Position numbers and translations under genes: made by a program. Below are positions 8,778 through 19,894 of a DNA stretch of 41,839 nucleotides, one piece after another. This stretch comes from Polaromonas sp. (GTDB lineage: Bacteria > Pseudomonadota > Gammaproteobacteria > Burkholderiales > Burkholderiaceae_C): assembly GCA_013297865.1 (NCBI GenBank), contig JAAFIP010000019.1:1-41839 (forward strand), written 5' to 3'. Position 1 is the stretch's first letter. Each line of letters starts with the position of its first letter. The notes under the pieces are model-generated. The model saw only the letters and a list, made by a program, of their open reading frames with translations. It was not told the origin of the DNA and did not search any database.

Positions 8778-10235
8778 ATGCAATTTGCGACAGACTCCCA
8801 AAGTTTCGCCGAACTCGGCGATGCGTTTTTTACCCGTTTATCCACTACACCTCTGCCCTCTCCCTACTGGGTAGGCACCAGCGATGCCATGGCCCGCACT
8901 CTGGGCTTGTCTGAGCCATGGATGCAGTCGCAAGAAGCCCTGGAGGCCTTTACTGGCAACACCGTGTTGCCGGGCTCCAGGCCGCTGGCCAGTGTCTATA
9001 GCGGCCATCAGTTTGGCCAGTGGGCCGGGCAGCTGGGTGATGGGCGGGCCATCTTGCTAGGCGAGATGAGTGCGCCTGATGGACAGGGTTGGGAAATCCA
9101 GCTCAAGGGCGCGGGCCTCACGCCCTACTCGCGCATGGGCGACGGCCGCGCGGTGCTGCGCAGCTCGATCCGCGAGTTTTTATGCTCCGAAGCAATGCAT
9201 GCCCTGGGCATACCGACCACGCGAGCCCTATGCTTGACGGGCTCTGACCAGAGCGTGCGGCGCGAAGAGGTGGAAACCGCCGCGGTGGTCACCCGCTGCG
9301 CGCCCAGCTTTATCCGCTTTGGCCATTTTGAGCATTTTTCCTACAACGGCCAGCATGCCGAGCTCAAGGCATTGGCCGACTATGTCATTGCCCGCTATTA
9401 CCCTGCCTGTGCCGATTCAGCCAACCCTTACGCTGCTTTGCTCGAAGCAGTCAGCGAGCGCACGGCCATCATGGTGGCGCAGTGGCAGGCGGTGGGCTTT
9501 TGCCATGGGGTGATGAACACCGACAACATGAGCATTCTGGGCCTGACCATCGACTACGGCCCATTCCAGTTTCTCGATGTGTTTGACCCCGCCCATATCT
9601 GCAACCACTCCGACACCCAGGGCCGCTACAGCTACAACCGCCAGCCCAACATCGCCTACTGGAACCTGTTTTGCCTGGGCCAGGCCCTGCTGCCGCTGAT
9701 CAACACCGACGGCGGCCAGGACGAAGCGATTGCCGCGCTGGAGCCCTACAAAACCCTCTTCCCCCAACAGCTGGAGATGCGCCTGCGCCACAAGCTGGGC
9801 TTGGCCGACAGCCAGGACGGCGACAAGGCGCTGATCGAAGGCATTCTCAAGCTGCTGGCGCAGAACAAGGTGGACTACACCATCTTCTGGAGCCGCATGA
9901 GCACCAGCGCTGCCAGCAACGACTGGGAAAGCGTGCGCGATCTGTTTCTGGACCGGCAGTCCTGGGACCAGTGGCTGGCCCTGTACTCCGAGCGCATTGC
10001 GCCCACAGACCGCGTGGCCATGGCCGCACTGATGCAAAAAACCAATCCGGTCTATGTGCTGCGCAACCACTTGGGCGAAGCGGCCATCCAACAAGCCAAA
10101 AACAAAGACTTTTCCGAGCTGGAGCGCCTGCACAAGCTGCTGCAAACGCCGTTCACAGCGCAAGCAGGCATGCAGGCCTACGCCGGCTTTCCGCCCGACT
10201 GGGCCAGCAAGATTGAGATTTCCTGCAGTTCATAG
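8778..10235 (+). CDS. selO: Protein adenylyltransferase SelO (YdiU family)
   Basis: 485-residue pseudokinase-fold enzyme that transfers AMP from ATP to Ser/Thr/Tyr of target proteins and is linked to oxidative-stress responses. Start ATG 8778 ([18 protein letters not shown]). Family blocks: [18 protein letters not shown] (Gly-rich loop), [20 protein letters not shown] with the key lysine, the [22 protein letters not shown] helix, and [20 protein letters not shown] carrying the metal/catalytic Asp-Asn residues. The C-terminus is SCSS, the cysteine counterpart of the selenocysteine in animal SelO. Length matches E. coli YdiU. It is transcribed divergently from the acyl-CoA ligase. Confidence 0.96.
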   Translation: MQFATDSQSFAELGDAFFTRLSTTPLPSPYWVGTSDAMARTLGLSEPWMQSQEALEAFTGNTVLPGSRPLASVYSGHQFGQWAGQLGDGRAILLGEMSAPDGQGWEIQLKGAGLTPYSRMGDGRAVLRSSIREFLCSEAMHALGIPTTRALCLTGSDQSVRREEVETAAVVTRCAPSFIRFGHFEHFSYNGQHAELKALADYVIARYYPACADSANPYAALLEAVSERTAIMVAQWQAVGFCHGVMNTDNMSILGLTIDYGPFQFLDVFDPAHICNHSDTQGRYSYNRQPNIAYWNLFCLGQALLPLINTDGGQDEAIAALEPYKTLFPQQLEMRLRHKLGLADSQDGDKALIEGILKLLAQNKVDYTIFWSRMSTSAASNDWESVRDLFLDRQSWDQWLALYSERIAPTDRVAMAALMQKTNPVYVLRNHLGEAAIQQAKNKDFSELERLHKLLQTPFTAQAGMQAYAGFPPDWASKIEISCSS

Positions 10236-10246
10236 CGCCCGACCCG

Positions 10247-10816
10247 ATGCGCCTTCACGCTGCCCGCACCCTCTCCATTTTGGGCCATCCTGCGCTGTTG
10301 ATGCCACTAGCTGTGGCGGCGTCTGCCAGCGCGCGCGCTGCCAGTGCTGCGCAGACACGCAATGCCGTGCTGGCCTGTGTGGTGGTTGCTGTTGTCACTC
10401 TGGCGTTCAGCGTCTACAAGGTGCGGCGCAGGCAGTGGGCGCATGTGGACGCTTCGCAAGTGGCCGAGCGCAAGCAGCTCAATGTGTTTTTGGTGGCGCT
10501 GCTGTGGGGCCTGGCGGCTGCGCTGCACTGGCTGGGGCAGCCGGGCGCACTGGTGGTGGGGCTGGGTTTGAGTGGGGTGATCGTGCTGCTGGCGCTGGCG
10601 GCACGCGGCTGGCTGAAAACTTCGCTGCACGCGGCTTTTGCGGTGTATGCGGCAGGCGTTGCCTGGCCGGCGCTGGCGGTGTCTGTGGTGATGGCTGTGC
10701 TGGCCATCGGCGTGGCCTGGTCGCGGGTGGTGCTGCAGCGGCACACCCAGGCCGAGGTGGCCTTGGGCGCAGTGCTGGGCGCGGGCGCGGCGGGAGCGCT
10801 GCATTGGTTGGTCTAG
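10247..10816 (+). CDS. PAP2-like integral membrane protein
   Basis: 189 residues with several hydrophobic helices. Parts resemble the PAP2 phosphatase family: KTSLHAAFAVYAA at the place of the PSGH motif and SRVVLQRHTQAEVALGAVLGA at the SRxxxxxH motif. The KxxxxxxRP motif is not evident, and the PSGH block is changed to SLHA, which is common in uncharacterised PAP2-like proteins. A lipid-phosphate phosphatase role is therefore only possible. It begins 11 nt after the selO stop and is probably co-transcribed with it. The first 30 residues are rich in Ala and could be a helix or signal. Confidence 0.75.
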   Translation: MRLHAARTLSILGHPALLMPLAVAASASARAASAAQTRNAVLACVVVAVVTLAFSVYKVRRRQWAHVDASQVAERKQLNVFLVALLWGLAAALHWLGQPGALVVGLGLSGVIVLLALAARGWLKTSLHAAFAVYAAGVAWPALAVSVVMAVLAIGVAWSRVVLQRHTQAEVALGAVLGAGAAGALHWLV

Positions 10817-10932
10817 CAGCAGATGCAATCGACTGACAGACGCTTGACTTAATATCCCTGCAACCATTGCCATCCCGAAAATCGCTGCAAAATATTCCTC
10901 TAAGATCAACGCTGTTATTACAGAGCCACCCC

Positions 10933-11343
10933 ATGACCTACAAAACCGTAAAAACCGACGACGAATGGCGCGCCCTGCTTGCGGCCAAAGGCGCTGAAAA
11001 ACTGGCTTTCGACGTCACCCGTCACGAGGCCACCGAGCGGGCGTTTAGCGGCAAATATGCCGACAACAAGGCCCAAGGCATCTACACCTGCATCTGCTGC
11101 GACAAGCCGCTGTTCAGCTCGGAGACCAAATACGACAGCGGCACCGGCTGGCCCAGCTATTTTGCGCCGCTGAGTGCCGACGCTGTGGGCACCAAGGAAG
11201 ATGGCATGCTGTGGATGAAGCGGGTGGAGGTGCACTGTGCAGACTGCGGCGCGCATCTGGGCCATGTGTTTCCCGACGGCCCAGCACCCACGGGGCAGCG
11301 CTACTGCATGAACTCGGCTTCATTGGGTTTCACGCCGCAATAA
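10933..11343 (+). CDS. msrB: Peptide-methionine (R)-S-oxide reductase MsrB
   Basis: 136-residue enzyme that reduces methionine-R-sulfoxide in proteins. The start ATG 10933 ([16 protein letters not shown]) is chosen by family length. Zinc cysteines are C53/C56 and C102/C105; the catalytic cysteine is C125 in [22 protein letters not shown] and [10 protein letters not shown] are further family blocks. It is complete and normal. It lies upstream of yciB, an arrangement common in this order. Confidence 0.97.
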   Translation: MTYKTVKTDDEWRALLAAKGAEKLAFDVTRHEATERAFSGKYADNKAQGIYTCICCDKPLFSSETKYDSGTGWPSYFAPLSADAVGTKEDGMLWMKRVEVHCADCGAHLGHVFPDGPAPTGQRYCMNSASLGFTPQ

Positions 11344-11386
11344 AGCGCTTACAACACAGCGCGCCAAGGCGCGATAATCTCCTCCT

Positions 11387-11935
11387 ATGAAGCAACTTCT
11401 CGATTTTCTGCCCATCCTGCTGTTTTTTGGCGCCTACAAGCTCTACAACATCTATGTCGCCACCGCCATCCTGATGGCAGCTACGGTGGTGCAGATGGCC
11501 ATCCTGTACAAAATGGATGGCAAGCTGCAGACCATGCACAAAGTCACCCTCGCCCTGGTGCTGGGCTTTGGTGCGTTGACTTTGGGTTTTCAGGACGAGC
11601 GCTTCATCAAGATCAAGCCGACCGTGCTCTACACCTTCATGGCAGCGGCACTGGGCATTGCGCTGTGGGGATTTGGTAAAAATTTTCTCAAAATGATGCT
11701 TGGCGGCCAATTGAATCTGCCCGAAAACGTGTGGCGCAACCTGACCGCCGCATGGGTGGTTTACGCCCTGTTCATGGCGGCACTCAACGCCTATGTTGCA
11801 TACTTTTACACCACCGAGCAATGGGTCAATTTCAAGCTGTGGGGCTATGCGTTCCCGCTGGTGTTTCTGGTGGCACAGGGCCTGTACATTGCCAAATACC
11901 TGCAGCCTGGCGACGATGATGGAGCCGGACGATGA
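11387..11935 (+). CDS. yciB: YciB family inner-membrane septation protein
   Basis: 182-residue polytopic inner-membrane protein (septation protein A, IspZ/YciB) implicated in cell envelope synthesis and division-site function. The N-terminus [20 protein letters not shown] is diagnostic, and [14 protein letters not shown] and [25 protein letters not shown] are family blocks. No Shine-Dalgarno is visible: the sequence before the ATG is CTCCTCCT, the complement of one. The stop overlaps the next gene in an ATGA. Confidence 0.95.
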   Translation: MKQLLDFLPILLFFGAYKLYNIYVATAILMAATVVQMAILYKMDGKLQTMHKVTLALVLGFGALTLGFQDERFIKIKPTVLYTFMAAALGIALWGFGKNFLKMMLGGQLNLPENVWRNLTAAWVVYALFMAALNAYVAYFYTTEQWVNFKLWGYAFPLVFLVAQGLYIAKYLQPGDDDGAGR

Positions 11936-12213
11936 GCCTGAGCGCCGGCGCAGTAGAAGCCCATTTACGCCAGGCTTTGCAAACCACGCAGGTGCAGGTG
12001 CTGGATGAATCAGCAGCCCATGCAGGCCATATGGGCAACCCGGATGGCACGGCAGTGGCCACCCATCTGCGGGTACGCATCGCCAGTCCATTTTTTGCAG
12101 GTAAAACCCGCGTAGCGCAGCACCGGCTTGTGTATGATGCGTGCCAGGCGTTTATTGCCCAGGGCGTGCATGCGCTGGCCATTGAGGTGCAGCCCCTGAA
12201 CACCGCGCAGTGA
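11932..12213 (+). CDS. BolA family protein
   Basis: 93-residue BolA-like protein with the central invariant-His region [14 protein letters not shown] and a preceding beta strand [11 protein letters not shown]. Family members bind Fe-S clusters with monothiol glutaredoxins or act as regulators. The start overlaps the yciB stop by 4 nt (ATGA), so translation is probably coupled. Which BolA subgroup it belongs to cannot be decided here. Confidence 0.92.
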   Translation: MSLSAGAVEAHLRQALQTTQVQVLDESAAHAGHMGNPDGTAVATHLRVRIASPFFAGKTRVAQHRLVYDACQAFIAQGVHALAIEVQPLNTAQ

Positions 12214-12258
12214 ACTATTTTCAACGCTCTTGATCATAAACCTGTCACTCACTTTTTG

Positions 12259-12295
12259 ATAGCTGGCCCCGCGATATTCCATTGGGCTGGCAGCC
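12259..12295 (+). repeat. 37-bp interspersed repeat, copy 2
   Basis: Forward orientation, in the gap between the BolA gene and the prolyl isomerase gene, about 20 bp before the latter's start. ATAGCTGGCCCCGCGATATT matches the family start with two changes. Its position close to the ATG means it lies within the leader or promoter of the isomerase gene. Confidence 0.8.
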
Positions 12296-12315
12296 TAAAC
12301 ACTTAAGGAAAACAC

Positions 12316-13092
12316 ATGAAAAAACAGTTTTTATCCACCCTGGCACTCAGCGTGCTGGCTGTCAGCAGCGCCTGGGCCCAAAACGTGGCCATCGTCAATG
12401 GCAAGCCCGTGCCTACCAGCCGCGTTGAGGCCCTGACCCAGCAAGTCGCTGCCCAAGGCCGCCCCGTCACCCCCGACATGCAAGCGCAGATCAAGGAAGA
12501 AGTAATCAACCGCGAAATCTTCATGCAGGAAGCGCAAAAACGCGGCATTGATGCCAGCGACGACTACAAGCTGCAGATGGAGCTGGCCCGCCAGGCCATC
12601 ATGATCCGCGCACTGTTTGCCGACTACCAGAAAACCAACCCCGTGACCGACGCCGACATCAAGGCAGAGTACGACAAATTCGTCGCGGCCAACGGCGGCA
12701 AAGAATACCGCGCCCGCCACATCCTGGTGGAAAACGAAGACCTGGCCAAGAAGCTGATCGCCGACATCAAAAAAGGCGGCAAGTTTGAAGACCTGGCCAA
12801 AAAGAACTCCAAAGACCCCGGCTCCGGTGCCAACGGCGGCGACCTGGACTGGGCTAACGCCAGCAGCTATGTAGCCGAGTTTGCGCAAGCCATGACCAAG
12901 CTGGACAAAGGCAAAATGACCGACGCCCCCGTGAAGAGCCAGTTTGGTTTCCACATCATCCGTCTGGACGATGTGCGCCAGGCGCAGCTGCCTCCGATGG
13001 AGCAAGTCAAGCCGCAAATCGCGCAGCAGCTGCAGCAGGCCAAGCTGGGCGCATTCCAGAAAGAGATGCGCGACAAAGCGAAAGTCGAGTAA
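12316..13092 (+). CDS. Periplasmic peptidyl-prolyl isomerase, PpiC/parvulin type
   Basis: 258-residue secreted folding factor. Signal peptide MKKQFLSTLALSVLAVSSAWA-Q; a SurA-like N-terminal helical part (about 25-125) follows, then a parvulin domain (about 131-228) with RARHILVENED, GGKFEDLAKKNSKDPGSGANGGDLDW and SQFGFHIIRLDDVR. AAGGAAAAC before the ATG is a good ribosome site. A strong terminator follows at 13142-13167. It resembles the foldase genes commonly found next to bolA in this order; client proteins are unknown. Confidence 0.95.
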   Translation: MKKQFLSTLALSVLAVSSAWAQNVAIVNGKPVPTSRVEALTQQVAAQGRPVTPDMQAQIKEEVINREIFMQEAQKRGIDASDDYKLQMELARQAIMIRALFADYQKTNPVTDADIKAEYDKFVAANGGKEYRARHILVENEDLAKKLIADIKKGGKFEDLAKKNSKDPGSGANGGDLDWANASSYVAEFAQAMTKLDKGKMTDAPVKSQFGFHIIRLDDVRQAQLPPMEQVKPQIAQQLQQAKLGAFQKEMRDKAKVE

Positions 13093-13141
13093 AGGCTTGT
13101 CCAGCCACCGCCCTGGTCTTCAAGTATCCGGGTGGCAAGTT

Positions 13142-13167
13142 AAAAAGCGGCCTGCGGGCCGCTTTTT
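13142..13167. terminator. Bidirectional intrinsic terminator
   Basis: AAAAAGCGGCC, TGCG loop, GGCCGCTTTTT: a perfect 11-bp stem flanked by A and T runs, so it can act on both strands. It lies between the prolyl isomerase gene (plus) and def (minus), which converge here. Confidence 0.93.
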
Positions 13168-13179
13168 ATATGCTCTATC

Positions 13180-13215
13180 GCCCTCCAGGCCAATAGAATA
13201 TCGCGGGGAAGCTAT
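13180..13215 (-). repeat. Interspersed repeat, copy 3 (one base shorter)
   Basis: Reverse orientation, between the bidirectional terminator and the def stop codon. It carries CCAATAGAATATCGCGGG of the family and then a one-base deletion (GGAAGCTAT instead of GAGCAGCTAT). Confidence 0.83.
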
Positions 13216-13238
13216 GGTATTAATAGCGGATTGAGCTC

Positions 13239-13856
13239 TTAATCATCATCCCCATCCACGCCTGCCAGCTCGGGAAACAGCACATCGGTAAAGCCGAAGC
13301 GGGAGAAATCATGTACCCGCATTGGGTACAGCACGCCCTGCAGATGATCGCATTCATGTTGCACCACCCGCGCATGAAAGCCCTCTGCAGTGCGATCTAT
13401 CGGGTCGCCGTACTGGTCAAAGCCCTGGTAACGGATGCGCGCAAAGCGCTGCACCACGCCGCGAAAGCCAGGCACAGACAGACAGCCTTCCCAACCCTCT
13501 TCGAGTGCTGAGGCTGCGCTGTGCTGCGCCAAGGGCGCATGCGGAAATTGGCTGTACAGGGTCGCCAAGGGCTGGCCTGCAGCATCGATAGGCGTAATCA
13601 CCGGATTGATCAGCACCGTGCGCGGCACCACCGGCGCATCAGGATAGCGCGGGTTGGGCGCACCGGTGCCAAAGATCACCAGTTGCAAATCCACGCCAAT
13701 CTGCGGCGCAGCCAGCCCTGCGCCGTTAGCCGCAGCCATCGTGTCCAGCATGTCGCTCACCAGCAGGTGCAGCTCATCGGTGTCAAATGCAGTCACCGGT
13801 TGCGCCACGCGCAGCAAGCGCGGGTCGCCCATTTTGAGTATTGTGTGTACAGCCAC
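13239..13856 (-). CDS. def: Peptide deformylase
   Basis: 205-residue metal enzyme that removes the N-formyl group from new proteins. Three family motifs are intact: [10 protein letters not shown] (45-54), EGCLSVPG with the metal-binding Cys (123-130) and QHECDHLQG with the two metal-binding His and the catalytic Glu (166-174). Between motifs 1 and 2 there is an apparent insertion of about 25 residues (roughly 92-117, ending [11 protein letters not shown]) where most homologues go almost directly from INPVITP to [12 protein letters not shown]. The gene begins 13 nt after the stop of the transglutaminase-like gene on the same strand. Confidence 0.96.
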   Translation of the reverse strand: MAVHTILKMGDPRLLRVAQPVTAFDTDELHLLVSDMLDTMAAANGAGLAAPQIGVDLQLVIFGTGAPNPRYPDAPVVPRTVLINPVITPIDAAGQPLATLYSQFPHAPLAQHSAASALEEGWEGCLSVPGFRGVVQRFARIRYQGFDQYGDPIDRTAEGFHARVVQHECDHLQGVLYPMRVHDFSRFGFTDVLFPELAGVDGDDD

Positions 13857-13869
13857 TGGCGGTTGCTTC

Positions 13870-16680
13870 TTAAAACTTCGTCAGCTCAAAAGCAGCAGCT
13901 TTGAACTCGATGTACTCAGTCACTTTGGTGTCCAAAGCAGCTTGAAAATATTTGCGGGCTTGCGATTTGTCGCCAGATTGCAGTAATTTCATACCAATGA
14001 AAAAATTAGCCTCACATTTATTTGAGGTAACTTTGCCTTTATTGTCTGATGCCTGTGCTTTTTTCATTAGCTCATCTGCGTCAGTTTCTCCACGCAAATA
14101 TTTATAAATATCCAACGGAAAACCATTGCTCAGTTTTGCAGTCATTGCATCAGAAAATTTTATTCCTGCACGACCTTTGGCCAAGTCCATCCAAATCGCC
14201 GCAAAAACTGCTAAATCTCCATTAGCAGACCCTGCTACTTTATCAAACAGTGCGGCTGCTTTGTCGTATTCGCCCAGATAAAAGCGTACTCTGCCTTCAC
14301 TGTACATTACCTCTTGTTCGACCGAACTATTTTGAAACCCTTGTTTTTTGATTTTCTCAATCGTCTCCAAGGCGTCGGCAAATTTTCCAGCGGCCCATTG
14401 CATCTGCACATACTCGTTCAAATATTCTCCATTGTCAGGAATACCTGCAATAGCAGCTTGGGCATCTTTCATTGCATTGGATGTTTCGCCAAGTAAATTA
14501 TGTGCGATGGCACGTTCCATCAAAGCCTGGTTCTTATGCTTTACCGTTAATCGATTGCCGTTAATGTGCTCGGTCAAAACAAGTCTGCGGACACGCTGCC
14601 TAGCCTGTATCTCAGTAACTATCTGGCGCTCATTTTCTCTTAGTTCTTTTCGTATTGCATCCTGGAGCGGCGCGACCTTATCCGGGACAATAGCTGAAAT
14701 ACTCAAATCTCTGAGTGTTAAATTTAAAGTTTCTCTAGCTTTACTTGAGAATTCATTCCACTCCTGCACGGCAACGGCCGGCTTTGAAAAATCGACCTTG
14801 TTAGTCAGCTCTATGGAATTGGTTCCCCCAACCAGGGTGGAGTCAAAATAAAAATGATTCCCACGCACAGTCCTGTTTGAATTGATAGGCTGTTTGGATA
14901 CAGCTTCAGGAAACAATACTCTGACAGTGTGTGATATTGAACGCTCAGGACCTAAATAAAAAGGTGTTTTTCTTGCGGTGTCTATGCCGGCCCTTAACTC
15001 ATTGCTTATTGCCCATGTGAACAGGTTTATTGACAAATACTCCTGCGACGGATACCCAAAAAAATCTGATACTGTTCCTTGAACTTTTACTTTGACCGAA
15101 TTTTGGTCAGAATCAGAAATTAACTCTACAGCCCCTGACTGAATAAAAGATGGATATCGGCGCGAATACTCCAAAATCAATTCCTTCTCCAGCGCTGCTC
15201 GCTGAGGAGAAGACCAGATAACGCTCAATTTTTCGGCAAAATCATCTTTGTAGTGCAGTGAAGTATTGATGTTTGCTGGTTGTCCAAAATTGCCTATCGT
15301 GAAAGTATCTATCACCTCAATAACCGGCTCTTTTTTTATACCCTGAGGATTGGGCGCGAGATCGCTAGTTTTGCCGGAAACTTTTAAGCCTTTTTTATAG
15401 CTGCTGACTGCTCTGCTTTTTATTGGACCAGTTGCAAAGTTACGAGTCGGGTCCAGCCAGATTTCTGTCCCATTGATCTCAGCGGATACTATCGCGTGGT
15501 CAAATGCCAAAGGACTCGGCAGCATGTTAGTTACGGCATCACCTAACCATGAATTGACCAAGACTGGCTGGGCGGATACGCCTAGTGCTTTAAAACTTGC
15601 TGCCAAGAGTAGGGATTTGTCCTTGCAATCGCCATATCTGTTGTTCAACACAACTTCCGGTGAATTGGGTTTATGCGAGCTTTCCCCTAACGATACCGAA
15701 AAGTAACGAATGTCTTTCTGAATGAAATTCAAAGCAGCTTTGGTTTGGTCGTCCGTTGTGCCACCTGCACTCTTCCAACCCTGGACTCGATCAAGTAATG
15801 CCCGCGACATGGGTGCTTCGGTGTTGAATAGCTTTGATGCCCAAACGTCTACAGCGCTCCAACCATCAAACTCGCTGAACTGAACGAGCTGGCGCAGGTA
15901 CTCGCTAGGTGGAAGGTCTGTCGATTGTGTTGCAGACGGCAAATTGTCAACAACTAGCGTCACTTCTTTGTTAATCGGGCCTACGACTTCCTTGATACTC
16001 AGGCTAGGATCGTGAGCCTTATATGCGATCTTTCGTTCCTTGGGATAAATCAACCGCAGGCTTTGCCGAGAGTTTGGATTGGGATTCCGCGATACAGCGT
16101 AGTTATAAGCGAATAAGCCCTCGAACACGGGATTGCTTCCGCTGATGGTGTAGCGATAACTAAGTGTGTCGTCTTTGCGAACCCCTGGTATCAACACATT
16201 CGCTGTAACCCAACCGTCATACACATTGTTTTCCAAGCGCTCTTCTCTTTGCAGCAAACGTATGTTCTCGCGCTTGAGAACATCTACTTTAGTGTCTTGC
16301 CGAATAATTACTACGTCATGTATGGTGAGTTTTTCGTACTTGGGATTAAAGTAAATTGAAAACTGTGCGCCGTCGTTGAGGCCTTGCGCAGTAGTCAAGC
16401 GTCGAACGACATGAGTGTATTTGGCATGTGACTTCGCTTCTACTTTGATCTGATCGTCAATGAGTGCGTAATGCCAACTCGCAGGCTCTTTGGGTTCACT
16501 CACTGGAACTGTGGCAGGGACCACCCAACCAGGAGCCTTATCAACAAAATACGAAAAACCATCTAACGAGACTCTTTGACCTTGTGCCCAAGATGTCAAA
16601 GTCAAGCAGGTTGCAAATAGCAGGATGGCTTGCCTGACGTATAGACCAATGATTTTTCGATGAGTTTGTAACATAGCCAT
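13870..16680 (-). CDS. DUF3857 / transglutaminase-like exported protein with C-terminal helical repeats
   Basis: 936-residue exported protein from ATG 16680 (a TTG two codons earlier is also possible). A signal sequence covers about residues 10-33 and ends SWAQG. DUF3857 spans the first 300 residues. A transglutaminase-like domain follows with a likely triad: Cys about 351 in [10 protein letters not shown], His in AFDHAIVS and Asp in IWLDPTRN. The C-terminal 250 residues have TPR-like alternation ([21 protein letters not shown], and [20 protein letters not shown]). Whether it acts as a peptidase, crosslinker or inactive scaffold is unknown. Its DNA is clearly more A+T-rich than the genes on both sides, which suggests acquisition by transfer. 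Confidence 0.88.
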   Translation of the reverse strand: MAMLQTHRKIIGLYVRQAILLFATCLTLTSWAQGQRVSLDGFSYFVDKAPGWVVPATVPVSEPKEPASWHYALIDDQIKVEAKSHAKYTHVVRRLTTAQGLNDGAQFSIYFNPKYEKLTIHDVVIIRQDTKVDVLKRENIRLLQREERLENNVYDGWVTANVLIPGVRKDDTLSYRYTISGSNPVFEGLFAYNYAVSRNPNPNSRQSLRLIYPKERKIAYKAHDPSLSIKEVVGPINKEVTLVVDNLPSATQSTDLPPSEYLRQLVQFSEFDGWSAVDVWASKLFNTEAPMSRALLDRVQGWKSAGGTTDDQTKAALNFIQKDIRYFSVSLGESSHKPNSPEVVLNNRYGDCKDKSLLLAASFKALGVSAQPVLVNSWLGDAVTNMLPSPLAFDHAIVSAEINGTEIWLDPTRNFATGPIKSRAVSSYKKGLKVSGKTSDLAPNPQGIKKEPVIEVIDTFTIGNFGQPANINTSLHYKDDFAEKLSVIWSSPQRAALEKELILEYSRRYPSFIQSGAVELISDSDQNSVKVKVQGTVSDFFGYPSQEYLSINLFTWAISNELRAGIDTARKTPFYLGPERSISHTVRVLFPEAVSKQPINSNRTVRGNHFYFDSTLVGGTNSIELTNKVDFSKPAVAVQEWNEFSSKARETLNLTLRDLSISAIVPDKVAPLQDAIRKELRENERQIVTEIQARQRVRRLVLTEHINGNRLTVKHKNQALMERAIAHNLLGETSNAMKDAQAAIAGIPDNGEYLNEYVQMQWAAGKFADALETIEKIKKQGFQNSSVEQEVMYSEGRVRFYLGEYDKAAALFDKVAGSANGDLAVFAAIWMDLAKGRAGIKFSDAMTAKLSNGFPLDIYKYLRGETDADELMKKAQASDNKGKVTSNKCEANFFIGMKLLQSGDKSQARKYFQAALDTKVTEYIEFKAAAFELTKF

Positions 16681-16828
16681 TTGCAACCGTGATTGTTAAA
16701 ACAATACAAAGTGTAGCAGCGATGGCGCAAATTGGCTTGTTACAAGCGCTGATCCTTTAATAGTGGCATACGCCTTAGTCTAATGCGACGTCAGCAACCT
16801 CGTAAGAAGTCGTTGCTGTCGACCCTGA

Positions 16829-17083
16829 TTAACGGTAATAAGGATAGGGATGGTAACGGGGATACCGGGGGCGTACCACCACCGCAGGTGCCACCACTGC
16901 AGGTGCCACCACCACAGGCGGTGCCGGGGCAACCACCACCGGCGCGGGTGCCCCCACGGCTGGCCCAGACTGCACCACCACAGCGGCATGGCGCGGCGGC
17001 ACGACCACGCAGGCGGACAGCGCAGCACCTGCAGCCACCAGCAAACCCAGTTTACCCAGCTGAATGAAAAAAGAGGAAGTCAT
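16829..17083 (-). CDS. Small Pro/Val-rich lipoprotein
   Basis: 84 residues. The signal sequence ends in lipobox LSAC (Cys about 25), then VVVPPRHAAVVV and a low-complexity tail of Val-Ala-Pro repeats ending in an aromatic/basic PRYPRYHPYPYYR. AGGAG precedes the start. The beginning (MTS-x5-L-x-KLG ... LSAC ... P-x-R) matches the neighbouring gene at 17194, so the two are paralogues with a shared leader. The function is unknown; the Tyr/Arg/Pro end might bind the cell wall or a surface, but that is a guess. Confidence 0.75.
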   Translation of the reverse strand: MTSSFFIQLGKLGLLVAAGAALSACVVVPPRHAAVVVQSGPAVGAPAPVVVAPAPPVVVAPAVVAPAVVVRPRYPRYHPYPYYR

Positions 17084-17140
17084 ACATGGCTCCTGTAGTG
17101 ATACAGGTTTAACGCCTGGGCTGGACTCTGGGCGGACAGG

Positions 17141-17162
17141 CCAAGGTATCTGGCAGGTAAAG
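17141..17162 (-). promoter_or_regulatory. Leader motif upstream of lipoprotein 1 (copy of 17478-17499)
   Basis: 21 of 22 bases match the segment at 17478-17499, and it lies at nearly the same distance (about 68 nt) from the ATG. In this copy the second arm of the dyad is degraded, so only TGGCAGGT is intact. It could be a shared operator or RNA leader, or simply a relic of the gene duplication. Confidence 0.5.
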
Positions 17163-17193
17163 CCGTGTAAATCGCTCTGCGATACAGAAAAAC

Positions 17194-17421
17194 TCAGAAA
17201 CCAGGACTGGCTTGCGCAGGGGGCGCGACTGGCACCACGACATCGGGGCTAGACGCCGACGCACCTGATGCAGGTGCACCCGCCACGGGAGTCGCCTCTG
17301 CCTTGCTGCTAGAGTGTGACATAGCCAAACGCAGCGGCAGAAAGATGCAGGCCGATAGCATGCTGGCCGCTAATATGGCAACGCCCAGCTTGGTCAGGCG
17401 CACGAGAGAGTAAGACGTCAT
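17194..17421 (-). CDS. Small lipoprotein, paralogue of 16829-17083
   Basis: 75 residues. Signal sequence with lipobox LSAC (Cys about 25), then a Ser/Ala/Pro-rich tail without recognisable domain. TTTAGGAG before the ATG is a good ribosome site. It has the same start pattern as the neighbour. The tail differs fully from the neighbour's Val/Pro/Tyr-rich tail. Probably an outer-membrane-anchored or periplasmic lipoprotein of unknown role. Confidence 0.72.
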   Translation of the reverse strand: MTSYSLVRLTKLGVAILAASMLSACIFLPLRLAMSHSSSKAEATPVAGAPASGASASSPDVVVPVAPPAQASPGF

Positions 17422-17472
17422 GCATTTCTCCTAAAGGATCAAGAATCCATGCACAAGCGTATCGCCATGCAG

Positions 17473-17495
17473 ACCTGCCAAGTTATCTGGCAGGT
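17473..17495. promoter_or_regulatory. Perfect 8-bp inverted repeat in the leader of lipoprotein 2
   Basis: ACCTGCCA, 7-nt spacer, TGGCAGGT, about 60 nt upstream of the ATG at 17421. The symmetry and its partial conservation upstream of the paralogue suggest an operator for a dimeric regulator or an RNA hairpin. No regulator is identified. Confidence 0.55.
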
Positions 17496-17658
17496 AAAGT
17501 CTCGTGAAGAACTTGACGCCGTGTGTGCAGTGCCGTCTCCATAGGCGCATCCTTCACACTATTTTTTACAAGATGTATTGCAAGTCAAAAGCTGCGCACA
17601 AGGCAAACCAGGCGTCATCACCATTGGTTTTAGCCAGCTTGACGCTAGCCACAGTGCT

Positions 17659-19872
<2,214 letters not shown>

Positions 19873-19894
19873 TCAACGACCAGGCATGGGAAAT

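Noticed and set aside
12331-13017. 228-codon open frame on the minus strand
   Set aside because: Antisense of the prolyl isomerase; the Val/Gly/Phe/His-rich product is typical of shadow frames.
16796-16824. CAGCAAC/GTTGCTG inverted repeat as terminator of lipoprotein 1
   Set aside because: The 7-bp arms have a loop of over ten bases and no T-run on either side, so support is too weak to list as a terminator.
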